Origin: Ascaris suum
Lineage: Eukaryota > Nematoda > Chromadorea > Rhabditida > Ascarididae
Length of the DNA: 64,000 bases
Assembly: GCA_013433145.1 (NCBI GenBank)
Contig: CM024188.1
Location: 2,170,001-2,234,000, forward strand
Direction of reading: 5' to 3'
Of the stretch, positions 12,201-33,172 are shown piece by piece. A model generated the notes under the pieces. It worked only from the letters and a program-made list of their open reading frames with translations. It was not told the origin of the DNA and ran no database searches. Each line of letters starts with the position of its first letter. Positions within the stretch are counted from its first letter, which is position 1. The position numbers and the translations under genes are program-made.

Positions 12201-13840
12201 GCTGTGTAAGTTGACTAGAATTTCCTCAACTAGAAGAGCGTTTTCAAAAAAACGAAGTCCTTTGGATCGAGGATCGCGTCTAGATAATTTTACATGGTAA
12301 TTAGGCTCCATTGGGGGTGCAATAAAAGTCGACAGAAATCGACACCAATAAGCACACATACATACATACCGATAGGCTAATCGAGATCTGTATTTCTTAT
12401 GGGAACGCAAAAACTCATAAAATGAGCATTTCGACGGTGGAAGTTGCGAAATTGAATTCAGCAATCGTCATGAACGTTCATTCGCCTTTTGAATTTTTAT
12501 TGCAATCGAAATATTATAGTTTGCTAATTCATTGAATAATCTTCACATATTAACGAGAGGATGCAGCCGCCGCAGTTTCGCATATCTTCACGCATTTTAT
12601 CGCATCCACTGTAGAATACGGTGTTCATCTTGGAGATATGTTTTTACTGCTCATGTGTTAGAAGTTGTTTCGTGTATAACATGATTAGCTGATTGTTTGT
12701 TGCTAATTTGTGGCATTACTTCAATTAGGTAAACAAGTGCAATTATCGTTTACCGCATCTCAGAGGAATCGGTGTTTAAATTATTGCTCCAAAGCGATCC
12801 GTTCAAATCTTAAAATGAAATCCATCAGTTTTCTCAGATTTTCGAAGTCTGTAAATTTTTTTTTTTTTGGAGAAATGCTGAACTACGGCGTACTACGAAC
12901 CGAAATTGCATTTTGTTTTCGCTACCTTCAATCCTTCTTGCTATACAAGCTTTAATGATCACATTCTTCAACGTAAATACTTGGTGAATATTTTAACTAT
13001 GTGGAAAATGAAGGAAATTTTACTCTAAGTGGTCAAATAATGACCATTTGTTGAAATTTGACGTCGAGAAGGAAAAGTATTGCTTCATTATGGATTTCCT
13101 AGCTCAACCGATTTCTCAAGCAGGCATTTCAGTGATGATTTCAGAAACAAGTTCGATTGAATGAAACATTTATAATTGAATCTTATTGCACATCTATGCA
13201 CGTTCGCATGAATATCCAAAACATATCCTAAATTCAAATTCACATTGAACAAGATGATAGTTTTGAAGAAGACAAGGAGTTTAGAAGGCGATCCGAATGT
13301 GACGCTACGCAATACCTTCGAAAAACTAAGAACTGTTTTTTGTTTCGTAAAGAGGAATTACTTCAACAAAATCGATTTCGCATATACTTGTGCGAATAAA
13401 TGCATAATCGCATTAGTGGAAGTATGTAATGATGTGCAAATTTATATCACACTAAAGTACTTCATATTATTTTTCAAATCTTGCACGATTTAACGCCGAT
13501 TATTGTCTCTCTTGCAGTGTTTTATTGTCTGCAGCGGAAAACCTCAAAGAAGGAAAGTTTTACGACTTTAATCTCTATGGTTGCAGCAAAAAATTTTAAA
13601 AAAAAACATTCATTTTGCAAAACAACGAATATAAGACGGAAGGATTTCGATGTTTTTCGGAAGTTTTTCCACTCATCAAGCGCTAGGCTGCCTGTTTTAC
13701 TTTAATGAATGCTATCTTCTTCAGTGAATCATCGTCCCCTTTCTGAATTTCCTTCTTCAAGTGCAAATGTTTGCTGACTATATGAATGAATGTCATTCTC
13801 TATGCGGTGAATTGACAAAAGTGATTACATTTCATCTCAT
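9226..13840. other. Intergenic region with decayed-looking minus-strand frames
   Basis: There is no intact gene in the 4.6 kb between the DDAH-like gene and the Kunitz/lustrin gene. The only notable content is the series of minus-strand open frames at 10190-12464, described separately. Elsewhere I see only short, unrecognised frames. Confidence 0.45.
10190..12464 (-). pseudogene. Series of shifted minus-strand open frames, possible decayed element
   Basis: Several minus-strand frames succeed one another with frame changes: 12464-12060, 12132-11947, about 11710-11620 (GFIFEAKKPGLSEYILAAVP followed by a stop), 11583-11395, 11407-11147, 11042-10710 and 10570-10190. The 11583 and 11407 frames overlap exactly at ...WDEWKE and MERIIDS, as if one reading frame had suffered a single indel. 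The last frame contains a segment bounded by an acceptor-like ...TTTTTGTAG and a donor-like CTGAG|GTTATC. No transposase or other domain was identified. A degenerate mobile element or pseudogene is the most economical reading, but chance frames cannot be excluded. Confidence 0.22.
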
Positions 13841-13845
13841 TTCAG
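13841..13845 (+). promoter_or_regulatory. Candidate spliced-leader acceptor (TTCAG) of the Kunitz/lustrin gene
   Basis: A CATTTCAG acceptor ends at 13845, only 16 nt before the ATG at 13862, and the first coding exon encodes a signal peptide. No upstream coding exon is needed. In nematodes this arrangement usually means spliced-leader trans-splicing, although cis-splicing to a 5' UTR exon would look the same. Confidence 0.5.
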
Positions 13846-13861
13846 TACGCCATTCGAGGAA

Positions 13862-21475
<7,614 letters not shown>

Positions 21476-21527
21476 GGTTCACTGAGCAATGCCTCCGATT
21501 ATATAGTGCTCGCATTTTCAACGTGGC

Positions 21528-21533
21528 AATAAA
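21528..21533 (+). terminator. Polyadenylation signal AATAAA of the Kunitz/lustrin gene
   Basis: A canonical AATAAA begins 53 nt after the TGA that ends at 21475, followed by a T-rich stretch. It supports the short final exon encoding FQRFAFKKLP as the true C-terminus. Confidence 0.7.
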
Positions 21534-22544
21534 CTGTTTTCTAATTCCACTATTTACAACACCATGCACATCATCTTACCAAAAATATCTTACAAAACTA
21601 AATATTAAAGTAGAAGCATGAGATAGTCGCATGAAATAACCTCTTTCAATTCGATCAAATCAACGCTGTTCGATATGAAAATCGGGAAAGCATTTCTATG
21701 TACAATTGGGCAAATCCAGAAAAGCGGTGAAATTTAACTTGCGAATTTGCACAAGTAAGCAACGTTGTAAAAACTCCTCGTATTCGTCGTTATGTTATTG
21801 AATGTGAGAACAGCCGAATTGGTTTAATTAATAGAATTACAAAAGGTGTGATCATCGCAGCTATTCTGGCATGTTTTCCAACTTCAGCTCTTTGTGAATT
21901 GTTCGCATGATTCATTCCACATGGAAAAAAAAAAAATCTTGAAATTCTTCATCACCTAGTCGAAAAGCACGATCAGGCACAGATCAAAATAAGACGCAGT
22001 CTCCACAGAAAACCGAATCAAGTCATTCGAAGCAATCGAAATTGGCGTTTTATACATACTATATAAATATACGCTAAAAATGTCCTCTCCAATAACAATG
22101 CGACCTCATCATGCAACGAAAACGCTTTGTGATTATTTTCGATGTCATCTAACAACCTCACGAAATACTGCTTATTATTTATACGAAAATTAGCGACATA
22201 TCAATAAACATATTGAAAATGGTAGTGATATGAAGAGACACTTATTTGTAATGGATGTTTTATCGATTAAAGCAAATAAAGTAATTGAAGTAAATAAATA
22301 AACAATAAATATATACTCATGACAGTATTTCATATATTGGTCAACATTCCATTGATTTATTACAAACGGCATCATTACTCTAATTGCATACCTGGCTTCC
22401 TTTCACCTGGACGCACATTACGTTGCTTATTCTTTTTTTCATCTCCGCTCGAAGAAACAGGATTTTTCAACGATCAGTAGTATTCGCTGAAATCACTTTT
22501 GCAAAGCATATAGGCAATAAAGTCCAAAAATAAATTCAGTTCAC

Positions 22545-22968
22545 CTGAAATATTAACCCGCATATTTGGCAAACAAATCTTTTTCCACACTGTCGGAGTA
22601 GATGTGAATTTAGGTTATTCTGGTAATAGTTTGAAGCGCCAAATATGTTGCCTGTACAGTGTGGTATTTTAGGCGAACAGTCAGTCGTTATTGGCCAAAC
22701 AGTCGCCGTAAAACTCTGGTGGTTCAAAGAATGTAGCTGAAACATTGCCGCAGCACTCTATAAGTTGAAATTTGTTTGATAAATTCGCGTAAAAATCTGA
22801 GGCTTTAAAACTGCTTTCAGAGTGTTTCGTTTTTTTTTTCTTTTGGAAACTGCGCCACCAATGAAGTAAGATATCTAGGACAACTGTTTGCAAGAGAAAG
22901 GTGACGGGACAGCTTTCCAAATGAACTGACAGGATATGCGCCCTCATGTTCCGCCGTCCATCATATTT
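22545..22968 (-). pseudogene. C2H2 zinc-finger fragments, partial or decayed gene
   Basis: On the minus strand, 22968-22921 encodes [16 protein letters not shown]. This is a perfect second half of a C2H2 finger (aromatic-x5-Met-x2-His-x4-His). Further along, 22651-22545 is bounded by an acceptor (CTGTACAG|GC) and a donor (TTTCAG|GTGAAC), reads on in one frame, and ends with the first half of a finger, FVCQICGLIFQ (Cys-x2-Cys-x3-Phe), after NNLNSHLLRQC. The pieces are in the right order and strand for tandem fingers split by introns, as in nucleic-acid-binding zinc-finger proteins. The joining exons could not be found in phase. The finger half at 22968 abuts a (TA)n tract where a polypyrimidine acceptor should be. 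Possible 3' end: a frame ending MQLE-stop near 22376, followed by a minus-strand AATAAA. Confidence 0.35.
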
Positions 22969-22973
22969 CATCC

Positions 22974-23123
<150 letters not shown>

Positions 23124-23256
23124 TGATGAATAGGTGAAAATGTTGACCATGTTGAGAAATTTCACCATTTTATGCATAGGTGTAAGAAATTTGCCTTATT
23201 TCTCTGTTTTCTTGCAGGTAATTTTTTGTCGTGGTGAAAAAAAAATTGTTCACCGA

Positions 23257-23692
23257 CTATAGCTTATTTTTGCACGGGAATATCAATATGCTTTGATGAC
23301 TTAGTTTGTTCCAGAAAGGTGCAGTGCTGCTCAGCTTAATGAGCTGAGAATTCGCTGTTATTTCTCTATTGTAGGCATAATTTTGAAGGATCCTCATCAT
23401 TTCAGTATAAGGCTGCATCTCAAATCTCGCTAGCTCCTGCACTTTTCTAACCCGAGAGCCGTATTTGATGTTATACCACACGCGACAAGGTTCAGAAATC
23501 TCGTACGTGTTTTCTTGCTGTGTATTTGTTATCTTCCAACGACATCGGTTTATCCAAAGCATTCTGTTTGTATGTCTTGGCTAAAGCATGCACAAACCTT
23601 GTTGTCTGCTGCAAACTGACATCATCTTCTTGTGGTTGACTCCGCTTCGCTCTTATCACCTCTCTATATTGAGTTTCCCACAGTGATTGCAT
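23257..23692 (-). pseudogene. Coding-like minus-strand frames joined by an apparent frameshift
   Basis: The frame 23692-23492 (begins MQSLWETQYREVIRAKRSQ) and the frame 23562-23257 (contains EPCRVWYNIKYGSRV) overlap by about 70 bp. Both have hydrophilic, protein-like composition with few low-complexity residues. No splice pair linking them with a plausible intron length was seen, so a single indel in an old coding sequence is the simplest reading. No domain was recognised. They precede the zinc-finger pieces on the same strand and may be part of the same former gene. Confidence 0.25.
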
Positions 23693-23861
23693 TAAGGGTG
23701 TACAAAAACTCTGTGAAGTGCATAATCTATAGGCAGCAACACCATTCCGTGAGCTCGCCTAGTTATAAACCAGTCGTCTTACCACCCTAATATGCCCCCT
23801 GTTTCAAAAACTTTGGCTTACTTTGGCATTAGTGTAATTATTTCAGACTGATGGAAAATAG

Positions 23862-24260
23862 TTAGGATATTTCCGACTCAATGCTCTTAAATAACCGAGA
23901 GCCGCGCGCGAGAATCAAGGCGTCTTTGATTAGTTCCCTGGATGCCACTTGTTTCTTTAGGGACGGGCAGAAAACGAGTAACCAATCCTGCAAGCTTTGG
24001 CTTCTAATATCGAAGATTGCAAAGCGTTCATAAGACGAAGCCGAATTCACCAATTCTCGACAGTGACTTCACGATTGAAACGATTGTTGATAAAATTGCA
24101 CATCACAATGCGAAGAAAATCGATTTTGATGAACAGAGGACTTCATGGATTTCATAGCTGAGGTAAATTCTTTAGGCACCTTTGCAGAAAACTTTGAAAG
24201 TTTATTAGAGAAACGAATCCATAGCATTGCAGCGTTAAATGCTTCTGAAATGCTATGCAT
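23862..24260 (-). other. Two further minus-strand coding-like frames
   Basis: The frames 24260-24069 and 24053-23862 follow one another on the minus strand with a gap of only 15 bp. The second contains SSYERFAIFDIRSQSLQDWL. No family was recognised. Position and strand suggest they could be the 5' part of the coding-like block at 23257-23692, but this is inference. Confidence 0.18.
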
Positions 24261-27043
24261 AACGAAGTACAGTTACATCATATAGCCGAAATGACCTCGT
24301 CTAAATGTTTCCATTATATTCTACGCTCTCCTAGCATCGGTGCATTTAACTGTACTAATCCTGAGAAGAGAAGCGCACTAGCTATTTTAGAGCATGGTTT
24401 CTTCATCTATTAGCAGAACATCATCAAGCCATTCGTTGATTCCTATGTGCATTTTGTCGCTAATAAACTAATCGGCAGTTAATTTAACTAACGATTTATT
24501 GAAATCGTTTGTGTCGTTGAATAAAATCAAATAAAATCCTATTTCAGGATATAACAGGTGGAAAAGCATTTTTTGGCAGAATAATTCGAGTAAAATTCGT
24601 TTGGCGCGAGCCATTCAACTATATCTGCAGTGTTGTCACACACTCAAGGTAACAAATGTCACATTTTTTTTCTTTTCTAGCTCATCGGATTTTCGGAAGT
24701 TTTTTTTGCTCTTCATATACTTTTTCCTGGCAAAAAGCATGATGGAATCGTTCCTGTCCAATGCTCGCATATTCCAGTCTTGAAATTTATGGTAAACGTT
24801 CAGTCGAAATTTACATGGTGAGTACTATGGCTCGTTCTTCGAACAGGTTCCAACAGTCACTCCATACTCGTGATCCCGGCGGTTTAAGACACACTAATTT
24901 CCCCTCTTAAGAAGTTCCTGGAATTTGAATCTCGCCAGAGGAAAAGGTTTTTAGCAAGGATAATATATTCAACAAATCATTCGAGTTCTCGAAACTAAAA
25001 AATTGTCCTTTCATGACAGTCTCGCTTCCCGAACTTTTTAGTCGCTTGATGCGAAATAAATAAAATCCTTTATAATAGCGGACATGAACGCCATTTTTTG
25101 AACGTTTGCATACATTCAGTAGTTTGCAACTAATGTTAAATATCAAAACGATGAAATTATTTATCACAACAGTTGAAGCCAAGCCGGAATTTGTGACCCC
25201 AACTTTGGTCCGAACATTGTTCTGTCTCCACTTACCCCTCCCCATCTCTCTCAGTTTTCAGAGTTCCCACATTTTTCCCCTCTTTGCCTATCAATTTTCG
25301 TATAAATTTCATCAAGGTGTGTGGCTGCTGCATGCAAAGTCCTCATCGTCAAACGACACTGCCTATTTTGCTACGCTCTAGGATATCGACTGTCCTAAGA
25401 GTTCGTGTTTCCGCTTTAGAAATGGATGTGCAATATCATGTCCCTGAGACCCAACAAAAAGAAGCGATTCGAGGCTCTATTGAAAACTCTGATTACAATT
25501 TAGAAAATGAAGAAAAGTGGAATATCGAATATCTCACTTACGTTCACGAGGCTCGTTTTAAGATTCTTACCCAGAAAGGGTGCTAAAGAAAATTTGCTGG
25601 GAATCCTAGCTATTTCCTACACGTTTTGAATCTAAACAATCAAGAAATAGCAATTAAGTTTCGAGAATAAAAGCGAGTAAAAGAAACTATCTCCTGGAAG
25701 ATTGGACGGTGGAAATTTGTTATGTGGTTGCACTGAATAAAGCACACATAAAACTTTTTCCACTAATGGACTCAACCACTTGACCAACAAATTTAGTGTA
25801 ATAGAGACCGCGTTGTCCACATTATCGATTTGTAAACGACAACGAAAAAGGATTTGCAATTTCAGAATATCATCAGAAAAAAGCTTCTTAAAGTTCAGTT
25901 TTACTTTTTACTCTATTTTTTCATAGCCTTATGCTCGAATAATATAAACCTTATTCTTTTGTTTACTGCTCACATCGTCACATCGTTAGAAAATTTTGGG
26001 CTCATTTTTGTTCGCCTAAAAGTATTTCGGAGGAAGAATTTCCGCCCTCTTTGAAGATTATGGAAGAATATTTTCACCATCTCATGGGATAATTCCACAC
26101 AATGAAACATTCTCCGCTTCACATAACGATCACGAAAAATATTCTTTCCTACCACCAAACATATGCTTGACTAGTCTTTACAGTCTGACCATTGTGGTCT
26201 ACAAGGCTGTAAAAAGCTTGCCTTTATGTTGCTGTTGCCAGAATGGTGGATTGACGATGAAAAGCAAAAATAATTCGCAATATCCTATTTCTGAGCTTCG
26301 TAAATGAGTGCAAATTTCACGAAATAAAACTGATAAAGAATAGCAAAATTTAAAGCACTTGATGATAAAGGTTATCACTTTAAAGAAAGAAATCATATTT
26401 TACAACCGTTTCGCAAATGGGCTCAGCTCGCTTGCACTGCCGTATTTCTACGGCGGCGATACGTATAGCGCGAATACTCAGAGAGACATCATCATAATGC
26501 AGGATTTATCTGAAGATTGTTCTATCTGAACATTCTCTTCGCAACAATTATATTCGAGTCATGAAAAACCAATCATTGATCTCGTCAAAGTTTGATTGAT
26601 AATATTAAATTTGCAATCTTCGAATGCTCGATGTTAGGATATGTCCTTTGAGATTCTTCGTTTTCTCAGGTCATGAGTGAATGTTAAGCTTTCTAAGAGG
26701 GATATATATTTCTATATGAAAGATGCCAATGAAAGAAGAGCTGAAAACGAATTTAATCCCACTGATAGACAGAGGAGATATGGTGCTCTAGCGCCTTTTC
26801 CATCAATGTTGCCCCTTTCCCATCCGGGTTACACCATCAATCATTTCAAACTTTGATATTCAAATCACTCTGCTTCATCTCATTACTTTTTCTCGGCAAT
26901 TACGATATTTCATTTTACTTGATTAATTTCCATATTCATATTCTGCTCGAGATACTCACTAATTTGACTAACTATGGCTCTCTTTAGCAATTGTTTTCAA
27001 TACATCCATGGTTTGCACTATTAACTAACGTCAATTTCAGATA

Positions 27044-27172
27044 ATGCCACAGCGATCGCTCTTTGTGTGTGCATGCAACTATCCAGCTTTGAGTGCACTC
27101 TATTTTTTGTGTTTGACAGCATTGTCTGAAGTAAAGGTGCAGCCGTTTAAACAAATGTTTCGCAATTATTGA
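27044..27172 (+). CDS. Candidate small secreted peptide, 42 codons
   Basis: A clean TTTCAG acceptor ends at 27040, followed by ATA and then ATG. The ORF MPQRSLFVC... has a hydrophobic core (ALSALYFLCLTALS) like a signal peptide, then EVKVQPFKQMFRNY and TGA. A donor-like GAA|GTAAAG inside the ORF could instead splice the signal segment onto a later exon. A 130-residue hydrophilic open frame follows in another frame from 27181 to 27582. No homology is recognised. The acceptor-ATG-signal peptide arrangement parallels the two secreted genes in this window. Confidence 0.25.
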   Translation: MPQRSLFVCACNYPALSALYFLCLTALSEVKVQPFKQMFRNY

Positions 27173-29453
27173 AGAACATTATGAAGGGACCAAGTATTTC
27201 AGGAGAAGATAAAACACAAAATGAAAGCAATTTAGCGGTTATACGGAGTCCACAAACTGGTTACTTTCATACGACATATAACTTAAATGATGATGGCGGT
27301 GCGAGGGATGGTTGGAGAGAGAGGAAGGAAATGTCAAGCGCTCATTTCTTCAGAACTTATAGTTCAGTTGGGCAAAAAAATTACTTGCAAGAAAAACATA
27401 GATATATTACAACAAATTTTTTATCAAGTTCAGCAAAAAGCAAAAATTATACGCTTCGAGCTGAGGAAATGAACATATCTCATCGTCTTACGGCTGTGAA
27501 TAAGAAGAGACGTTATGAATGCCATTCACTCTCTTGCGACAGTTTTGGGCCTACGTCAACGAATAAGACAATGAACGTTTAGAAATGTTTGTGCCAACTA
27601 TCTATATGAAACCTTGGCTACACTACTCAGTGGAAAGTGTGGGCGGTTGCGGTGTGAATCCTTCGAAGGCAACGGAACAAAAGGATGACGGCGTTCGGAA
27701 CGTAATTTTAATGCAATCTGTTTGGGCATTCTTCTTAGCTGTTGAAGGCAACACGCTGATGCCAGCGTGGCACATGTACATATCAATTTTTAGTGCAACC
27801 AATTTTTAGTATTCTTTATTAAATTTAAAAACGATATGGGAGGACCGGAATACAGAAAACGACGTGGTGCCGTTGATGTGTTAAAGAGTACCTTCTATTT
27901 TGTACGTCAAAGCCTCCCTTCAAAGATTCCCTAATGCCTAAGCTATTCGACTATCCTCTTTGTTCATCTTCTACATGGGAGAACATTTCTGAGGTAGTTC
28001 TGACTCACAGAAAAAGAATTTACTCTTCGACATATAGCCGCTATTTTTGCCAAAAACGACCACTTGAGGCTTAGGGTAACCGAGCTATGATTTTGCTTCG
28101 AAAATTACATCACATAGTAATATTCATTTTGCTTTCGTGCGATCGGTTGCACCAGTGGTTGCTTCGTCTTTTATGCTAGCAAAGCTTTTTGTGAGGGGCG
28201 CTTTTACCTATCCATGCACAATGATAATGCGAAAAAAAAACGACAAAAACCCGCTGTAAATATGAATGTTTTCGCCTTTCATATCATTTGAACATTGCAT
28301 GAAATTGTTTGAAAACAATGAATTGAAGAGACGTTTTTTTCTATTCTGAATGCGCGCTTTATAATCGTTGACAAAATAAGAAATATATTCCACTTATTCT
28401 GCGCTAATTTTCAACACAATGCACTTTTGTACCAATTTAAGCATTACGGTTCTTATTTCGGGTGAACATTTGCGTGAGAGTGTTTTTTAAAGATCATTTA
28501 TAAGCTAAGGCTGTGTCAAGAGTTATTTTGAGTAAACAGAGTGTAAAGTTTTATCAACAGGAGACAGGAGTTAATAGCGTAGGCGAACAAAATTTATTTC
28601 CGATCAGAAACAGCGAATTGATGGCTTAGACGCATTGCGTTCAACTCATTCATCTTTCCCTATTGTTTTTTTTTTCTACGATTTAATGTGTAACAAATTT
28701 CGCACTTGTATATTACGCTTTCAGAAGTTCGTTATATTGAATGCGATGAATTGTATTCACGTTAAGTTCAAAGAAGACTATAAATGATTGATTACATGTC
28801 GTGATAATCAACAAATGCCGAATTTAACGCGCACTTTTTTTTTAAACGATTCGTAGTGCACATCACAATGGTTTGTCGGTTGTCGCAAAAAAAAAAACTA
28901 ACGACGATGGGACATATCATCGGATGACCCTAAAGAGACGACTTTTGCTGTCCACTTTCATAGACATATCCTAATTTAGTAGGGCATCAAGCGACGATGT
29001 GCATCACATTGTCAAGTGCGACTGACCACTTTCGGTTTCGATAGTCATAATCACACCCGTCCCCCCACTATACAAATCGTCGTCTACGCCTCAACTGCTT
29101 GTCATTGTGTTCGCATGGATCTGTTGATTGGCGCAATATCAGCTTTCTCTGCCGATCTTCAATTTAATCTTAAATCGGATTCTTTCTTATAATGCGCTCA
29201 TTGCGATGTTTGCCAATAATTAATGTGAATTACGACTGTAGAGGTGCCTATTCGTTTTTCACACAAACACTACGAATAAAAATATAGACACCTTCTATTG
29301 CCACTACGTTATTCGGATCATAACTGAAGCTCTTCAAGAAATCTTCTATCGTATAATTCTTTCCTTTACTTATGAGGAAAAACATTCGTGGCGGAATTGG
29401 AAAAATTTAAAAGATGTTATGCGTTTATTAGTTTTTTTTCGGAGAACCAAATC

Positions 29454-29639
<186 letters not shown>

Positions 29640-30649
29640 TGTGCTTGTATTTGAAATTATGTAAGACTGCATTGCGCTCCTTCAGAGTTGATTCAACAGC
29701 AATTTGATTATCCTTGCAATCGCTTTGAAAATCGTTTCAGTGATTCTAGCTGTTCGACGCTTAACCTTAGAAATTGAAATACTTCTCCGAATCTGATTAG
29801 AGGTATTATCTTGACATTTGAGTGATTTAACATTCCGTTCCACCTGCTATGAGCTATAGGCGCTAAACTTTTCATAACTCCTCAACGGAAACGGCCAAAG
29901 CGGAAATAATTTCAAAGTTTTCGTTTAGATGACATTTAGTTGTTACTATGGAAAATATTTATGACTCTTGTGTAGAAAATTTTTGTGCACAGTTTCAGAT
30001 ATAAATGCTGCAACAAACGTTCTTGTTTTCAAAAAAAAAAAAAATTAAATGAAAAAAAGTCACTTTTTCTTTCTCCGAGTAATTTTCGTGAGTAAGCTTT
30101 AGGTCCCTATTATTGAACTTGTTGACTGGTACGGCTTGAAATGATAAACTTACCAGTAGACGTTAGAAATGCGGCAATCCTCGCCGATTTTAAACGCTAG
30201 TGCAGCAATGCTCAGGCTAAGGCGTAAATTTTTCCTTCAGTGGAATCCCATCCTGAACGTGAAGGTTAACATGGAGTTCAGGCTGCTTTAACATCACCAT
30301 GCAAAGTGAGACATTAATTTATATTTCAACGCTGCCATATCGACTGCCCACATCATTTGAGGGCCCGCGTTCGCTTATGAAAGAAGATGTAAAGTTCACC
30401 ACATACTTCACGACCACTTCAAAATCCCCAAGCTTTAGGGAAATTTGCCTGAAGCTAAACTAAACAATGGCTGTATGTGCTCATGCTTTAGCCTCTCTTG
30501 ACGTTCTTCTGAGCTCTGTTTATTGCATGGAAATTTGTTGTGACTTGTTAGACTGGTTCGTGCAATGTTGTAAGATCATCATTCATTCTAAACTGATGCT
30601 AGTCGCTGGTAAATGAGTACAATGCTGTGTAATTATGCGACATTTCAGC

Positions 30650-30782
30650 TCCCTCCTCCGCCTTCTCCCTCTTCCTTGGCTCCCTATCCTACCACTTTTC
30701 TTCCCCATATCCTTCACTATCCTTCACTATCTATCCACTTTTCTTCTCCAATCCCCATATCCTACAATCTCCTTCACTATCT
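30650..30782. repeat. Pyrimidine-rich tract with internal imperfect duplications
   Basis: This is a C/T-rich stretch. TATCCTTCAC occurs twice in tandem. A longer unit around CCACTTTTCTTC...CCCCATATCCT recurs imperfectly about 50 bp later. The open frame across it is Pro/Ser-rich only because of this composition. Confidence 0.6.
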
Positions 30783-32860
30783 TACGGAAGATGCGACTAA
30801 ATCGCTGATGGAATTTTATGGAAAGGTTAGTAGTGATAAATGGTGCAATAACTTTGAGCGGCATCGAGCCAACTAGGAAAATCGAAAGAATGCCGACAGC
30901 AAACAGCAGTGAACTAAGTTAAGAGGGAGGAAGATGAGAAGACGTTTAACACAGATTGATATACCGCTTTTTTTCATCGCTTTTATGCTTGCCTTACAAC
31001 AACATATGCAATATAGTTTTATAGTACCTATAGAAAATGTGTATGACATTCAAGATAAGAGTTCTTCAAATTCGATGTATCAGAAGTAAAATGATTCAGA
31101 TTCTTTCGCAAAATGTAACGTCAAAAATGTAATTTAAGGTCAGTATACTCTCAGCTAACGTTACCTAACTTGCAGCATAATCAGTTAATTGACTGACTCT
31201 TGCAGCTCAAACCAGCGATTCATTTTTTGCCACTTAGAAGAGATTTCAAAAAATACCAATGTTTTTCATATATTATTGAAAAGATCTTCGTCAATAACTT
31301 TATATTTATATGTCTAGTGTAATGGTAGTGCCAGTTACTGCGTACTTTTGCGATGAGCAATTTATTCCTCATCATCTATTGCCCCAACTACAAATTATAA
31401 TTTCACTGACCACGCTCCTTTTAATTTCACGCTTAAGATAGCATCTTTGAGCATCCAATTGCCTGAAATTGATTCATCTGACTGATTAATTACTACAAGC
31501 ATAAGTGAATATAAACGCTTCTCAGATTTTTTCTTCATGAAAGATGTTGGTTGAAATTTCTTTCGAACATCGTAAAAAACTTGCAGAACGTCTACTAGTT
31601 ATATACATGACTGTTTTCTTTTAATTAAAAAAATAAATTCCTACTACTTTTATTCATATACTTTTTTTCACTTCAACGTCTCAAAGTTGGAAACAAGCAA
31701 AAAATGTGACAGCATGGAAGCAGGAAGAAGCAAAACGCTCACAAGGATACAATCCGGACTAAAGGACAAATAAATAGATACTAAGAATGCTGAATAAATA
31801 AATAAACGAATAAAAATAAATAGGTAGTTATGAGTTTTATCTATTATCAGACAAAGATATTCCAAGATGTGACATATCAAATACAATGATCCGTGGAATG
31901 TGAGCTTCGATAAAATGCTTAGCGATACATTTGTCTATTTTCATAGGTGTACGAATTTCTAGTTTGGCTAAGCAAACGCTAAGAGAGTTGCTATATGAGC
32001 TATCATCTGCGAAAACATATATATATGTTGGACGTCTGGTTTAGACAACTTGCATTGATTTTTTCATATCTTTTCACTGAAATACTTCCATATCACAGTG
32101 CTCTGTGCATAAGTCAAATTTAAGAAAGTAAGGTCACGACAAATCCACCTAAAATGCGTTGAATTCGATATAGAACTAGTTTCATTACACTATAACTAAA
32201 TCATATTCATTTCCAATAGCAGTGACCAATATGAATTGAGCGGGTTGTCGGCTTATTCGACGGCCATTGGTTTCGTATGAATGATCATCGCTTGCACTTA
32301 TTTAATGTAATGGTTGAAGTTTTCAGTGAAGTGACTGTCATTTATAAAACGCATCAGCATGATTAAGAAATTTGCTCAGCGATGAGTATATCTCTTCAAT
32401 GAATAAATGAACTTATACGAAATCGAGGGAGAGAATGTTATTCAATTTCCACTCATTGATTATCGTTTCTTTATTATTGTTTAGTTGTTTCTTCATGCTC
32501 CGACATATATCTATGTTATACGTTGTACTTGCGGAAGTAACAAATGCAAGTAATAGATGAGAAAAACGATTTACGAGTATTATATGCTCTAAAGTTGATT
32601 ACATTGATTTTATCTGCGTAATTGGAGGCGACCAATAAATGCATAATTTTTTAAATGCACCTTCAGGACAGCTAAATTTCGCAAGTGGCAAAACTCTAAT
32701 GATGGTAAAACGGATTTACGACTCGTCAACGTGAAAAGTTGGCCGGAAATCATATCGTTGCATAAAATAATGACGATTGAAATGCGCACTTGAAGTGGGA
32801 ACCCAATTTGACTCATTTTCTGAATGAACAAAAAGACGATAAAGTCGGATATGAGATAAT

Positions 32861-33172
32861 ATGGGATTGGTCGATTGTGTTGCAACACTTCTAGTGTGCG
32901 CGCTATTATCTATCATGAAGATGACATCAGTGCAGTTCAAATTGCTCTGCTTGCAGAGTTTTCAGCATCTTAATGACAGTCATTATTTAAAATTTATAGT
33001 TGTCACTTATAAGAAGTCAAATAAGTTCGTTGAAATCACTACAAAAGAATTCTCCAAAGTCAATGTTTATAATGTTACATGGGTCCCTTTAGAGCAAAAA
33101 TTCGTTTTTTTTTTTTTTTTTGAAGTGTTAAAACTGAACTTCTATAAAGAAGTTATAACTTCTATGAAGTGA
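32861..33172 (+). other. 103-codon open frame with hydrophobic N-terminus
   Basis: The ORF begins MGLVDCVATLLVCALLSIM, which could act as a signal peptide or anchor, and continues with a lysine- and valine-rich segment (KFVEITTKEFSKVNVYNVTW). A poly-T run encodes a stretch of five Phe near the end. There is no splice acceptor at the ATG, no polyadenylation signal nearby and no recognised family, and the opposite strand is also open here. It may be a chance ORF. Confidence 0.15.

Noticed and set aside
24548..24648. Exon-like segment between TTTCAG and AAG|GTAACA, reading YNRWKSIFWQNNSS
   Set aside because: It is an isolated segment with no partner exons in phase and no recognised motif. Splice-like pairs of this kind are expected by chance.
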